A DNA stretch of 64,000 nucleotides, taken from Ignavibacteriales bacterium (GTDB lineage: Bacteria; Bacteroidota; Ignavibacteria; Tepidaquicellales; Tepidaquicellaceae). Location of the stretch: contig JACKAC010000002.1 of assembly GCA_020635255.1 (NCBI GenBank), forward strand, positions 496,001 to 560,000, written 5' to 3'. Within the stretch, counting starts at the first letter, position 1; every line of letters starts with the position of its first letter. Positions 53,508 to 62,467 of this stretch are shown here, piece by piece. A program made the position numbers and the translations under genes. The notes below the pieces were generated by a model. It was not told the DNA's origin. It saw only the letters and a program-made list of their open reading frames with translations, and searched no databases.

Positions 53508-54446
53508 ATGGCGATAGATATACGGATATTAAGTGACATTACGGATGTACCTTTCCAATTAAAAGGAAACGAAGCTCTGATTTTGGAAGATTTTAAGCCG
53601 GTATTCGAGGCTTCGGAAAACGACATCACATGGATTAGATCCGGTATAAAAAATGCCTCCGAATTAATAAATGGAACATCCGCGGGATGTATTGTATGCG
53701 ATGAAGATACATTTGACCTTTATAAAGAGAATGAGGAAAAATTATTTGTTATCACATCAAATCCGCAAATCGTTTTTGCAAGACTTATAATACATTTTAA
53801 AAAAGGAAATGATATTCCACAGGGTATTCATCCAACGGCTATTATTGACCCTAAATGTCAAATGGGCGAAGATGTCAGTATTGGAGCATATTGTATCATT
53901 GGCGCATGCAAGATAGGAAGCGGAACAGTTGTTCATGATCATGTAAAAGTATGGGGAAACGCAGAGATAGGCAGTGATTGTATTATTAGAGAGTTTTGTT
54001 CGATTGGCGGTGAAGGGTTTGGAATTGTTAAGGATGAAAAGGGAATTAATTTGCATGTACCCCATACGGGTAAAGCGATCATTGGGAATAATGTGCTTCT
54101 TATGCCTTTCTCAAATATTGATAGAGGTACACTAGGTAATACGGTTATTGAGGATTATTCGGTAATAGATCATTATTGCCATATAGGTCATAATACCAGG
54201 GTCGGAAAAAATTCAATTATCACAGCGGGTGCTGTTCTTTCTGGCGGCAGCAGTATTGGAGAAAATGCATACTTAGGTGTTAGGACAATATTAAAACAAA
54301 AGATCACCATAGGTTCGGATGTAACAACCGGTATGGGGTCAGTCGTTACGAACAATATCCCCGACGGAGAAATATGGCTCGGCAATCCGGCTCAGGAGAT
54401 CAGCGAATTTCTCAAAGTCAGAAAATTTATCAAAGAACATCTCTAA
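53508..54446 (+). CDS. LpxD-like acyl-ACP-dependent N-acyltransferase
   Basis: A 312-residue protein. After an N-terminal domain of about 100 residues comes a left-handed beta-helix (from HPTAIIDPKCQMGEDVSIG). It keeps the features that distinguish LpxD from ordinary hexapeptide transferases: GGEGFG, HTGKAIIGNNV, SNIDRGTLGNT and YCHIGHNTRVG, where His228 fits the catalytic base. LpxD transfers a 3-hydroxyacyl chain from ACP to the amine of a UDP-glucosamine. It is not beside lpxA, lpxB or fabZ, so a pathway paralogue is more likely than the lipid A enzyme. Confidence 0.82.
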   Translation: MAIDIRILSDITDVPFQLKGNEALILEDFKPVFEASENDITWIRSGIKNASELINGTSAGCIVCDEDTFDLYKENEEKLFVITSNPQIVFARLIIHFKKGNDIPQGIHPTAIIDPKCQMGEDVSIGAYCIIGACKIGSGTVVHDHVKVWGNAEIGSDCIIREFCSIGGEGFGIVKDEKGINLHVPHTGKAIIGNNVLLMPFSNIDRGTLGNTVIEDYSVIDHYCHIGHNTRVGKNSIITAGAVLSGGSSIGENAYLGVRTILKQKITIGSDVTTGMGSVVTNNIPDGEIWLGNPAQEISEFLKVRKFIKEHL

Positions 54447-54449
54447 GGT

Positions 54450-55481
54450 TTGAGTTCCGCTAAAAATCCTATTGTTTCCATTATTATCCCTTGCAGGAAT
54501 GAAAAAAATCACATAGAAAAGACTATCCGGAATCTCTTCGGTTCGGATTTTGATATGAACTCGTGTGAAGTTATTGTGGTTGATGGAATGAGCGATGATG
54601 ATACTGTTGAGCTGCTCAAAAAACTTTGTGTGGAATTTCCTGCTTTGAAGATTGTAGAAAATCAAAACCAGACAACACCTTTTGCTTTTAATATTGGCAT
54701 AAGAAATTCTATAGGTAAATATGTTCTCATTGTCGGGGCGCGTCATATAATCTCACGTAATTACATATCAGGTTGTATAGAGATGCTTGATAGTAATGAC
54801 CGGATAGCTGTTGTTGGAGGGAAGGTGATAAATATTTACGAGGATAAAGTGAGTAAGGGTATTTCTCTAGCAATGAACTCGTCATTTGGTGTGGGTGGCG
54901 GCAACTTTCGTATTTCAGATACATCTGGACCTGTTGATACTGTTGGTACGCCGATGTATAAAAGGGAAGTCTTTGATATAGTTGGGTTGTTTGATGAGGA
55001 ACTTTCCCGAAATCAGGATGACGAATTTAATTACCGGGTTATCCGAGCCGGCTACCAAATTTGGTTAAATACTGACATCAATATTTCATATTATGTGCGA
55101 TCGGGAATTTCTAAATTATTTAAACAGTATTTGCAATATGGATACTGGAAGGTGTATGTAAATAAGAAATTGAAAGCAGTAACAACCACCCGGCAGCTGT
55201 TTCCGATTATTTTCATTTTGTTCCTTCTTCTTTATCCACTGGTTCTATTTTTTAATACAACTCTGTTCTGGTTATACCCCGCAGTGTTGTTTGTTTATTT
55301 GATTTTCATATTGTTTTATTCCATAAAGGTGTCATCCGGAATTAATAGCGTTACTCCGGTTACCGCATTGTCTTTCCTTTGCCTGCACTTTGGTTATGGA
55401 ATTGGCTACCTGGAAGGTATTATTGATTTTTTGTTGCTTGGGAAAAAACCTAGCGTAAAAATGAAAACTTTAACTCGATAA
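54450..55481 (+). CDS. Membrane-bound GT2 glycosyltransferase (ExoA-like)
   Basis: A 343-residue GT2 with VSIIIPCRNEKNHIEKTI, VVDGMSDDDTVEL and the acidic NQDDEFNYR (about residue 188) typical of the ED/DxD and catalytic region. It ends with three hydrophobic segments (about 245-330) that anchor it in the inner membrane, as in ExoA-type enzymes using lipid-linked acceptors. TTG start three bases after the LpxD-like gene. It is near the PglC-like phosphoglycosyltransferase, so it may add the second sugar of the repeat. Confidence 0.87.
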   Translation: MSSAKNPIVSIIIPCRNEKNHIEKTIRNLFGSDFDMNSCEVIVVDGMSDDDTVELLKKLCVEFPALKIVENQNQTTPFAFNIGIRNSIGKYVLIVGARHIISRNYISGCIEMLDSNDRIAVVGGKVINIYEDKVSKGISLAMNSSFGVGGGNFRISDTSGPVDTVGTPMYKREVFDIVGLFDEELSRNQDDEFNYRVIRAGYQIWLNTDINISYYVRSGISKLFKQYLQYGYWKVYVNKKLKAVTTTRQLFPIIFILFLLLYPLVLFFNTTLFWLYPAVLFVYLIFILFYSIKVSSGINSVTPVTALSFLCLHFGYGIGYLEGIIDFLLLGKKPSVKMKTLTR

Positions 55482-55493
55482 AAATTGAATTCT

Positions 55494-56705
55494 ATGAAAA
55501 TTCCATTTGCTCCTCCTCTTATCACTGACGATGTTATCTCGGAGGTAACCGAAACACTCCGCTCAGGCTGGATCACTACAGGCCCAAAAGTAAGAGCACT
55601 AGAAGAGGAAGTAACAAAATATATGAGCTGCGGTAAGACACTTTGTGTAAATTCAGCTACATCGGCTCTGACATTTATGCTCCATTGGTTTGGTGTGGGT
55701 AAGGGTGACGAGGTTATAGTACCTGCATTTACTTATTGCGCAACGGCATTGGCGGCTATTCATCTCGGCGCGAAACCAGTTATGGTGGATGTTGGGGAAG
55801 ATTTTAACATCGATATCACCAGGGTAAAGGATGCCATAACAGAAAAAACTAAAGTAATTATTCCTGTTGATAATGCAGGATTTCCATGTAATTACGATGA
55901 ATTGTATGAACTTGTAAATAGTGATGAGATAAAAGCCAAGTTTAAACCCTCGGATGAAGTTCAGGAAAAACTTGGACGAATTTTGATCCTGGCAGACTCT
56001 GCACATTCTTTCGGCGCCGAATACAAAGGAAGAATGACAGGCGGCATTGCTGATATAAACATCTTTTCTTTTCATGCGGTTAAGAATCTTACTACTTCCG
56101 AGGGTGGAGCAATTTGTTTTAATCTTCCCGAGCCCTTTGATAATGAAAAAGAATATATCGAACTTCGCCCGTTGACTTTGAACGGCCAAACAAAGGATGC
56201 ATTTACAAAAACTGTCGGTAATAGCTGGAAATATGATGTGGAAAGAGTTGGATATAAGATAAACATGCCTGACATTTGTGCTGCAATAGGACTCGCCCAG
56301 CTCAAAAATTATAGTAACGTCCTAAAAAAACGTAGAGAGATATTCGAGCTTTACACTGAAAGACTTTCCGGATTTGATTGGGTGGTAACACCGCCATATA
56401 AAACTGATGACAAACTGTCTTCATGTCATGTTTTTTTTATGAGGTTACAAAATATAACTGAAGAACAGCGGGATGCCATTATTATTAAGATGAATGAACT
56501 CGGTGTTGCTGTGAATGTGCACTTTGTTCCACTTCCGATGCTTACCCTATTTAAGGGTATGGGCTATAATGTAAAAGACTACCCTCAAAGTTATAAAAAC
56601 TATTTTACGGAACTCTCTATACCGGTGTATCCGCAGTTGACGCATGAAGAGCTTGAGTATGTTATTGAGTCACTTATTACTGCTTATAACTCTGTAGTAA
56701 GTTAA
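55494..56705 (+). CDS. DegT-family aminotransferase, PglE-like
   Basis: A 403-residue PLP enzyme with Lys197 in [16 protein letters not shown] and the ring-nitrogen Asp in [27 protein letters not shown] at the start is typical. Compared with short relatives it has an insertion of about 25 residues before the ADSAHSF strand. Together with PglF at 57914 it would produce UDP-4-amino-4,6-dideoxy-GlcNAc. Start: ATG 55494 rather than TTG 55485 nine bases earlier. Confidence 0.85.
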   Translation: MKIPFAPPLITDDVISEVTETLRSGWITTGPKVRALEEEVTKYMSCGKTLCVNSATSALTFMLHWFGVGKGDEVIVPAFTYCATALAAIHLGAKPVMVDVGEDFNIDITRVKDAITEKTKVIIPVDNAGFPCNYDELYELVNSDEIKAKFKPSDEVQEKLGRILILADSAHSFGAEYKGRMTGGIADINIFSFHAVKNLTTSEGGAICFNLPEPFDNEKEYIELRPLTLNGQTKDAFTKTVGNSWKYDVERVGYKINMPDICAAIGLAQLKNYSNVLKKRREIFELYTERLSGFDWVVTPPYKTDDKLSSCHVFFMRLQNITEEQRDAIIIKMNELGVAVNVHFVPLPMLTLFKGMGYNVKDYPQSYKNYFTELSIPVYPQLTHEELEYVIESLITAYNSVVS

Positions 56706-56713
56706 ATAGGAAA

Positions 56714-57304
56714 TTGCTCAAAAGAATATTTGATGTTGTAGTATCGTTCACGGGACTTGTGATATTATCCCCCTTCTTGATAATTATTGCTATAATTGTA
56801 GTGATAGATTCAAAGGGAGGGGTTTTCTTTTTACAGGATAGAGTTGGTAAAAATGGAAAAGTGTTCAAGATCATCAAATTTAGAACGATGACCGCCGGCT
56901 CGGATAAAGAAAGCTTGCTCACAATAGGACAAAAGGACTCCCGGATAACCCGTGCCGGGTATTTTCTAAGGAAATTTAAAATAGACGAGATCCCGCAGCT
57001 TATAAATGTTCTTAAGAGTGATATGAGCTTTGTAGGTCCGCGTCCCGAAGTCGAAAAATACGTGGCTTTGTATAATGAAGAACAATTAAAAGTTCTCACT
57101 GTCCGACCCGGAATTACCGATTTTGCTTCCATACAATATAAGGACGAAAGCACATTATTGGCAAATGCCGATGATCCGGAGATTTTTTATATTTCAGATG
57201 TGATGCCTACAAAATTGAAACTGAATATCGATTATATTAATAATAGGAATTTCATGTTAGACGTTAAGATAATATTTAAGACTATCCTTGAGATATTTAG
57301 ATAA
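56714..57304 (+). CDS. Undecaprenyl-phosphate phosphoglycosyltransferase (PglC-like)
   Basis: A 196-residue monotopic PGT that starts polymer assembly by moving a sugar-1-phosphate to undecaprenyl phosphate. It has one N-terminal hydrophobic segment (about 8-32), KIIKFRTM, the catalytic Asp-Glu in [24 protein letters not shown], and [11 protein letters not shown]. It is the small PglC/WcaJ-C-terminal form without extra membrane domains. PglC of Campylobacter uses UDP-diNAcBac, made by PglF-PglE-PglD; here PglE-like and PglF genes flank it, so the initiating sugar may be a bacillosamine-like residue. TTG start. Confidence 0.9.
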   Translation: MLKRIFDVVVSFTGLVILSPFLIIIAIIVVIDSKGGVFFLQDRVGKNGKVFKIIKFRTMTAGSDKESLLTIGQKDSRITRAGYFLRKFKIDEIPQLINVLKSDMSFVGPRPEVEKYVALYNEEQLKVLTVRPGITDFASIQYKDESTLLANADDPEIFYISDVMPTKLKLNIDYINNRNFMLDVKIIFKTILEIFR

Positions 57305-57410
57305 AAGTCTTAAATTTTTAATACACTGTTTAATTTATCCTTAATTCATATATTAATTTTGAGGTTAAATTATAGCTTATCTGGGGGAAGTGTAGTTAAG
57401 ATAATGTTTT

Positions 57411-57917
57411 ATGAAATCTGCAAGCCTGGGAAATAAGCTGCCAGGAATACGAAGCTGGTATTTCTTGCCTTTGGATCTTTTCTTTATGATTTTCTCTCCA
57501 TTCCTCGCGTTATTTATTAGGCTTGGAGGGGATGTCAATCTCGATTATTATCTCAAACCTCTTATCTCAGTAACAATTTCCTTATCGATTATTAAGATTC
57601 TTTGTTTTTCTGTTTTGAAACTTTATAAGGGAACAAGAGCTTATGAATCTAACTTTAAACTTTACCCGGATTCAAGGGCTCAGGATGCCTTAAAGCTTTA
57701 CCGCAACAATGCCAGGACCGATGAAACTTCAAGATTATTAATTGTTTCTTTGTTTGTACTTATAGTCCAATCAAATATTTTTTTAATAATGAAGTATTTC
57801 GGTTTATATGGATTTACTGATCTTCCTAAATCGCTTCCTATCATTGATGGTGTTATATTTTTTGTTCTTGCGTACCTTTCCCGGTTAGGTGTAAGATTAG
57901 TAGAGAGGGTATTATGA
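57411..57917 (+). CDS. Duplicated N-terminal membrane domain of PglF (stand-alone)
   Basis: A 168-residue protein with four hydrophobic segments that matches only the first ~146 residues of the PglF gene starting at 57914: both begin MKSAS, share SLSIIK and the long QSNIFLIMK ... DLPKSLPIIDG stretch. It has no Rossmann or dehydratase domain. It carries about 22 extra residues: three KLY-starting units at 70-82, 83-94 and 95-105. The stop is genuine and overlaps the next ATG (ATGA), so it is expressed as a separate protein or is a remnant. Membrane anchor, assembly partner or decaying copy are all possible. Confidence 0.72.
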   Translation: MKSASLGNKLPGIRSWYFLPLDLFFMIFSPFLALFIRLGGDVNLDYYLKPLISVTISLSIIKILCFSVLKLYKGTRAYESNFKLYPDSRAQDALKLYRNNARTDETSRLLIVSLFVLIVQSNIFLIMKYFGLYGFTDLPKSLPIIDGVIFFVLAYLSRLGVRLVERVL

Positions 57918-58350
57918 AATCTGCCAGCATAGAAAATAAACTGCTTAAAATACGAAACAGGCATTTCCTGCTGTTGGACCTTATTTTCATGGCTTTCTCG
58001 CCTTTCTTTGCCCTTTTCATAAGGCTTGATGGCAAGATAGACATTAGTTTCTACTGGAAGCCTCTAATCGCCGCTACGATAGTTTTATCTATAATCAAAG
58101 TTGCTATTTTTTTCCGTTTAGGACTTTATAGAAGATACTGGCATAGTGCCGGTATGGATGAGGTTGCTCGATTAATAATAGTTTCCATATTCGCCCTCAT
58201 TGTCCAGTCTAATATCTTTCTGATAATGAAATTCTTCGGGTTGTTCGGTTTTTCCGACCTTCCCAAATCGCTTCCGATTATAGATGGTTTTATTATATTC
58301 ATTTTCATTTCGATTTCCCGCTTAAGTATAAAATTCTTCGAAAGATTCAA
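57411..58350 (+). repeat. Imperfect tandem duplication of the PglF membrane domain
   Basis: The first copy is 57411-57917 and the second is 57914 to about 58350. Both open with ATGAAATCTGC and stay alignable over most of their length in bases as well as protein. The first copy has an insertion of about 66 bases (from 57618) made of three related units beginning AAACTTTAT, AAACTTTAC and AAGCTTTAC. The divergence indicates an old duplication. Confidence 0.75.
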
Positions 58351-59839
58351 TGAGAGGCAGGCTAGTGAAAAACTTGGCGAACGTGTTCTTATATTAGGCG
58401 CAGGTAAACAGGGAGCCTCCGTCGTTGAGGAGATGCAGAGGAATACAAAGCTGGGACTTTCACCGATAGCCTTCATCGACGATGATCCTAATAAGAAGAA
58501 TGTTTCCATACGAGGAATACCGGTTGTAGGTGGCAGGGACCTCCTCAAAGAAGCGGTAAAAATGCTCAACATACAAAAGGTGATCATTGCAATTCCTTCT
58601 GCACCCGGTCACATGATAAGAGGTATCATTGATCAATGCTTAAGCTTGGGCGTTCATGCTATGACGTTACCTTCAATGTCGGAGCTTCTCAATGAGGATA
58701 CTGCTTTAAGAAATATCCGCGAAGTCCAGATTGAGGACCTTTTAAGGAGGGACCCGGTCGAGACTGATATTAAGACGGTAGCGTCTTTCATCGAAGGTAA
58801 AAAAATCCTAGTGACAGGTGCAGGTGGCTCGATAGGCAGTGAGCTTTGCCGTCAGATAATAAAATGCCATCCCTCTGAACTCATCTTGCTTGGTCACGGC
58901 GAGAATTCCGTCTTTGAAATAGAACAGGAGCTAAATAGAAGACTCATACTTTCCGGCAATGGCTCCACACATAAAACCGTGATCAGGGCTATAATAGGAG
59001 ATATAAGATTTAAGGACAGAGTTTATAATATATTCCGGGAACATAATCCGGATATAGTATACCACGCGGCGGCTCATAAGCATGTTCCGATGATGGAGGG
59101 AAATCCTCCCGAAGCGGTTTCCAATAATATCCTTGGAACGAAGAACCTTGTGGACGTTGCGGTGGATACCGGAGTAAAGCACTTCGTTTATGTCTCCACC
59201 GATAAAGCTGTGAATCCGACAAGCGTCATGGGTGCAACCAAGCGTGTAGCTGAAATGATTGTGCTTAATGCCGCGCAGGAAAATAATGTTCACTACGTTG
59301 CTGTTCGTTTTGGGAATGTACTTGGCAGTAGGGGCAGTGTGATATTTACTTTTAAACAGCAGATCGCTTCCGGTGGTCCTGTTACAGTAACACATCCGGA
59401 CATTACCCGTTATTTTATGACAATACCCGAAGCTGTACAGCTTGTTTTACAGGCTTCCGTACTTGGTGAGGGCGGAGAGATATTTATACTCGATATGGGT
59501 GAACAGATAAAGGTAATTGATCTCGCAAAAGACATGATAAAGCTGTCCGGTTATGATGAGGGAAAAGATATAAAAATTATCTTTACTGGACTTAGACCGG
59601 GTGAAAAACTCTATGAGGAGCTTATCGTGCCCGGCGAGAAGTATCAGGCTACCTCACACAAAAAGATTCTTATCGCTATGCATGGTGACAAAAATTATCT
59701 GAACGATTTTGAAGATAAGCTCATCGAGCTTTTCAGTTACCTGTCTGTTAAAGACAAGAATAATATCGTTTCTTCTCTAAAACTGATCGTCCCGGAATAT
59801 ACACCTCTTGAGTTTCCGGAAGTAAAAGTTCAAAATTAA
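57914..59839 (+). CDS. pglF: UDP-GlcNAc 4,6-dehydratase, membrane-bound (PglF/CapD/WbpM family)
   Basis: A 641-residue protein: four N-terminal membrane segments (residues about 15-130), a first Rossmann domain (ILGAGKQGASVVEEM, about 157), and a catalytic SDR domain with GAGGSIGS at 302-309. The active site reads Thr429-Asp430-Lys431 and Met439-x3-Lys443, with Met in place of the usual Tyr, which is normal for PglF/WbpM enzymes. It removes water from UDP-GlcNAc to give UDP-2-acetamido-4-keto-2,6-dideoxyglucose, the substrate of the PglE-like aminotransferase at 55494. The preceding gene is a partial duplicate of its membrane domain. Confidence 0.92.
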   Translation: MKSASIENKLLKIRNRHFLLLDLIFMAFSPFFALFIRLDGKIDISFYWKPLIAATIVLSIIKVAIFFRLGLYRRYWHSAGMDEVARLIIVSIFALIVQSNIFLIMKFFGLFGFSDLPKSLPIIDGFIIFIFISISRLSIKFFERFNERQASEKLGERVLILGAGKQGASVVEEMQRNTKLGLSPIAFIDDDPNKKNVSIRGIPVVGGRDLLKEAVKMLNIQKVIIAIPSAPGHMIRGIIDQCLSLGVHAMTLPSMSELLNEDTALRNIREVQIEDLLRRDPVETDIKTVASFIEGKKILVTGAGGSIGSELCRQIIKCHPSELILLGHGENSVFEIEQELNRRLILSGNGSTHKTVIRAIIGDIRFKDRVYNIFREHNPDIVYHAAAHKHVPMMEGNPPEAVSNNILGTKNLVDVAVDTGVKHFVYVSTDKAVNPTSVMGATKRVAEMIVLNAAQENNVHYVAVRFGNVLGSRGSVIFTFKQQIASGGPVTVTHPDITRYFMTIPEAVQLVLQASVLGEGGEIFILDMGEQIKVIDLAKDMIKLSGYDEGKDIKIIFTGLRPGEKLYEELIVPGEKYQATSHKKILIAMHGDKNYLNDFEDKLIELFSYLSVKDKNNIVSSLKLIVPEYTPLEFPEVKVQN

Positions 59840-59851
59840 AATTATACCTCT

Positions 59852-61549
59852 ATGAAAAGATATTTATCTTTTTCTGTGGTGTTTTGCATCCTCTTGCTGA
59901 CGCAGGGAATCTCTTTCGCTCAGGTTGATATTGTTGAGCTGGATAATCCTGTTTATGATTTTCTGCAGAGAATGCAGATCAAAAAGAAAATTGTAGGCTA
60001 TAATAGTGCTAACTTGCCTCTTTCAGGTTATGAAGTGGGCAATTTCCTTAAACAATTGAACGAGAAACGCAAAACACTCTCGCAAACAGATAAAGATCTT
60101 CTCGATTATTATGATATAGAATTTGAAAAGGATGTTTATGGAACTGTGAACAAGCAAAGCTCGCTCTTTAGCAATTTTGATCTGGAAAAGATTTTCGATA
60201 ACAAAAAACAAAAACACCTATACGTATATAATGACAGCAACGCGGTTTTCTATGTAGACTATTATGGAAATTTGTCGTATCGGACTTCGTCCGGTGATTC
60301 GCTTGGCAGTCACTCGATACTTCTGGGCAATGGTGGATTTGGCGTAAGCGGTACTTTATTTAATAGTGTTGGATTTTCGCTTAAAGCCTACAACGGAGCA
60401 AAGTTAAGTGGGGATTCATCGGATTTCCAGTTTGCTCGCCAGACCGATAAAACCATCTATGCAAATGGAAACACTTATGATTTTAACAATAAGACATATT
60501 ACGATTACTATACTGGCTACCTTAGATACCAGACTGCTACTAACTGGTTCGGCCTTTCCGTGGGAAGGTATCAGCTGACACAGGGGACAGGTTTCATGGA
60601 TAAACTCTTCCTCTCGGAAAATTCGGTTCCATTCGATTTCGCAAAGGTAGATCTGAAATATAAAGCAATTTCATATTCATTCCTTTATGGTAGCTTAAGA
60701 GGCGACTCTCTTGGGGTTGAGCTTAATTCAAAAAATATTGCCACTCATAATCTGGACATAAGATTTTCCGAGGCTTTTAAAGTTGGATTCTTTGAGAGCG
60801 TTATAATTACAAATTCTTCTTTTAGCTTTACTTTCCTTAACCCTATCAGTCTGCTCATTTCAGCTGAACTTAATAAAGCATCACAGGGAGACGCTCCTAA
60901 TGTGAATAATAATTTAATGGGCTTTGATGCTGAGGTTGTTCCGGTAAAGAATCTTGCATTCCAGGGATCGATGATAATAGACGACCTGCAATTTTCATCA
61001 TTGTTTTCAGATAGTTCTGAGATTTCCAATAAATTCGGATTTCAATTTGGAACATATTGGACAGATGCTTTTACTGTTCCGGATCTAACTCTGAAGTTGG
61101 AATATACCCGGCTAAATCCATTTGTTTATGCTCATAAAAGCAATAAAGCTCAATATACTAACTGGAATCTACCGCTCGGTCCAAATCTTCCTCCAAATTC
61201 TGATCAGATTGCGGCGGGATTGTATTTTAATTATGGTAGCAGGGTAAAAACGAGCCTTGTTTACCAGCATCAAAGGTCTGGCGAAGGAATAATACTTGAC
61301 TCAGCCGGAAACGTCGTTATAAACTATGGAGGAAACATTAATAATGGAACCGGTGAGTCTAACGTTAGCCCGAAATTCTTAGCGGGAAACCGCGTAAATA
61401 GGGATATAATAACGTTCAACCTATCCTGGGAACCTATCCGGCAGTATTTTATTAACTTTATGTACGTGCATAGACTTATTAACAATGAATTTGAAAGCAG
61501 AGAGCTGAATGATGACTACTTTTTCGCCACTTTTCAGGTAAATTACTAA
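59852..61549 (+). CDS. Wzi-like outer-membrane beta-barrel protein
   Basis: A 565-residue protein with a signal peptide (about 1-23, ending ISFAQ), an N-terminal periplasmic part with YDFLQRMQIKKKI and LPLSGYEVGNFLKQL, as in Wzi/capsule-assembly proteins of Bacteroidota, then alternating beta-strands ending in an aromatic residue (FATFQVNY), the outer-membrane insertion signal. Probably surface retention or export of the polymer. It is the last gene of the locus proper, 12 bases after pglF. The Wzi name is tentative; outer-membrane barrel is firm. Confidence 0.75.
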   Translation: MKRYLSFSVVFCILLLTQGISFAQVDIVELDNPVYDFLQRMQIKKKIVGYNSANLPLSGYEVGNFLKQLNEKRKTLSQTDKDLLDYYDIEFEKDVYGTVNKQSSLFSNFDLEKIFDNKKQKHLYVYNDSNAVFYVDYYGNLSYRTSSGDSLGSHSILLGNGGFGVSGTLFNSVGFSLKAYNGAKLSGDSSDFQFARQTDKTIYANGNTYDFNNKTYYDYYTGYLRYQTATNWFGLSVGRYQLTQGTGFMDKLFLSENSVPFDFAKVDLKYKAISYSFLYGSLRGDSLGVELNSKNIATHNLDIRFSEAFKVGFFESVIITNSSFSFTFLNPISLLISAELNKASQGDAPNVNNNLMGFDAEVVPVKNLAFQGSMIIDDLQFSSLFSDSSEISNKFGFQFGTYWTDAFTVPDLTLKLEYTRLNPFVYAHKSNKAQYTNWNLPLGPNLPPNSDQIAAGLYFNYGSRVKTSLVYQHQRSGEGIILDSAGNVVINYGGNINNGTGESNVSPKFLAGNRVNRDIITFNLSWEPIRQYFINFMYVHRLINNEFESRELNDDYFFATFQVNY

Positions 61550-61677
61550 CAAGGAAAACTAAATTTTACACTAACTTAATACACTCTCTTAAAGTAAGTT
61601 AATAGAAAATAAATACAAATTGATTTTATTACAAATATATATTAATTTTACAAAACCGCTAACAAAATAAGACCATC

Positions 61678-62421
61678 TTGAAAAAACTAACTCTGTTTGT
61701 TTTATTAGTTTTGGTTTCATCTTCTTTTTTCAGCCAGGTGAATGCACAGAGGAGAATTGCAAGAAGTGGTCCATTATTCACTTTTGAGTTCAGGCTTAAC
61801 GGCAGTTATGCCATGAACGATGCATTCGGGGAAACAATAGATATTCCTAACAATCTTAGCGAGCAGAAAAACTATGCTATGAAATGGGGAAAAGGTGCTT
61901 CTTTTGAAACTACAGTGGGTTTTGGACAGAAAAGAAGCAATAGGATCTTCCTTGGATTGGAATACGATAACTTCCTGAACGGTACCAATAGTCAGGTCCC
62001 GTTTTTCGTTTTTTCCGCAGATACCCCAAAAACTTCCTATAATATTTATACCGCAAGTCTGGGATATCAATATCTCTTTGGAGCGGATTGCCGTAATAAA
62101 CAGACTATTCAGCTCGGAGTTACGGGAAGCCTAATTACTGCATCTTCGACATCGAAGATCACATTCGATAATGCCTTTAGAATGGGATTCCTCATTGGAA
62201 CAGGCTACGAGGTTGTACTCGATAAAGGTCACAATGTGGGCATGACGCTTGGATTCAAATACCAGCTTGCAAATTTCTTTAATTCCGATAATGGAATTGA
62301 TAATCTCAATGACGGTAAATCTACCGACAAAAACTTTGGACCGGGTTTTAAACGGTTCATCGGTTTCATCGGCTTTAATATAGGAATAAAATTCTATACC
62401 GGCGTTAAACGAAATAGGTAG
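61678..62421 (+). CDS. Outer-membrane beta-barrel protein
   Basis: A 247-residue protein with a clear signal peptide (MKKLTLFVLL ... VNAQ, cleavage near residue 24) and amphipathic beta-strands over the rest, of the OmpA-like eight-strand kind. It ends GIKFYTGVKRNR, so the terminal aromatic is not the last residue. TTG is the only sensible start. A 128-base AT-rich gap with a weak inverted repeat (TAACTTA 61572-61578, TAAGTTA 61595-61601) separates it from the Wzi-like gene, so it may have its own promoter. Function unknown. Confidence 0.72.
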   Translation: MKKLTLFVLLVLVSSSFFSQVNAQRRIARSGPLFTFEFRLNGSYAMNDAFGETIDIPNNLSEQKNYAMKWGKGASFETTVGFGQKRSNRIFLGLEYDNFLNGTNSQVPFFVFSADTPKTSYNIYTASLGYQYLFGADCRNKQTIQLGVTGSLITASSTSKITFDNAFRMGFLIGTGYEVVLDKGHNVGMTLGFKYQLANFFNSDNGIDNLNDGKSTDKNFGPGFKRFIGFIGFNIGIKFYTGVKRNR

Positions 62422-62436
62422 GAAATTATTTATAGA

Positions 62437-62467
62437 TTTTAAAAGCCCGGCTCGTCCGGGTTTTTTT
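62437..62467. terminator. Bidirectional intrinsic terminator between convergent genes
   Basis: CCCGG (62446-62450) pairs with CCGGG (62456-62460) around a CTCGT loop; a G-U pair and flanking A-run (62441-62444) against the T-run (62461-62467) extend the stem. It serves the + strand barrel gene and the - strand ATPase gene, whose TAA stop (62468-62466) lies inside the T-run. Confidence 0.8.

Noticed and set aside
53508..54446. Housekeeping LpxD of lipid A synthesis
   Set aside because: The neighbours are not lpxA, lpxB, fabZ or bamA, and the gene is coupled to a PIG-L deacetylase and sits at the end of an ACP module; a pathway paralogue is the better reading, though the rest of the genome would have to contain another lpxD.
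57354..57361. TAATTTTG box before the duplicated anchor gene as promoter
   Set aside because: It fits TAnnTTTG, and the 106-base gap would allow a promoter, but no -33 element is visible at the right distance.
57411..57920. pglF gene split by a frameshift
   Set aside because: The short upstream frame is a second copy of the anchor, not the missing start of the downstream gene, which is complete with its own ATG and membrane domain.
61572..61601. Inverted repeat TAACTTA/TAAGTTA as terminator of the locus
   Set aside because: Seven A/T-rich pairs with a 16-base loop and no T-run; too weak to call.
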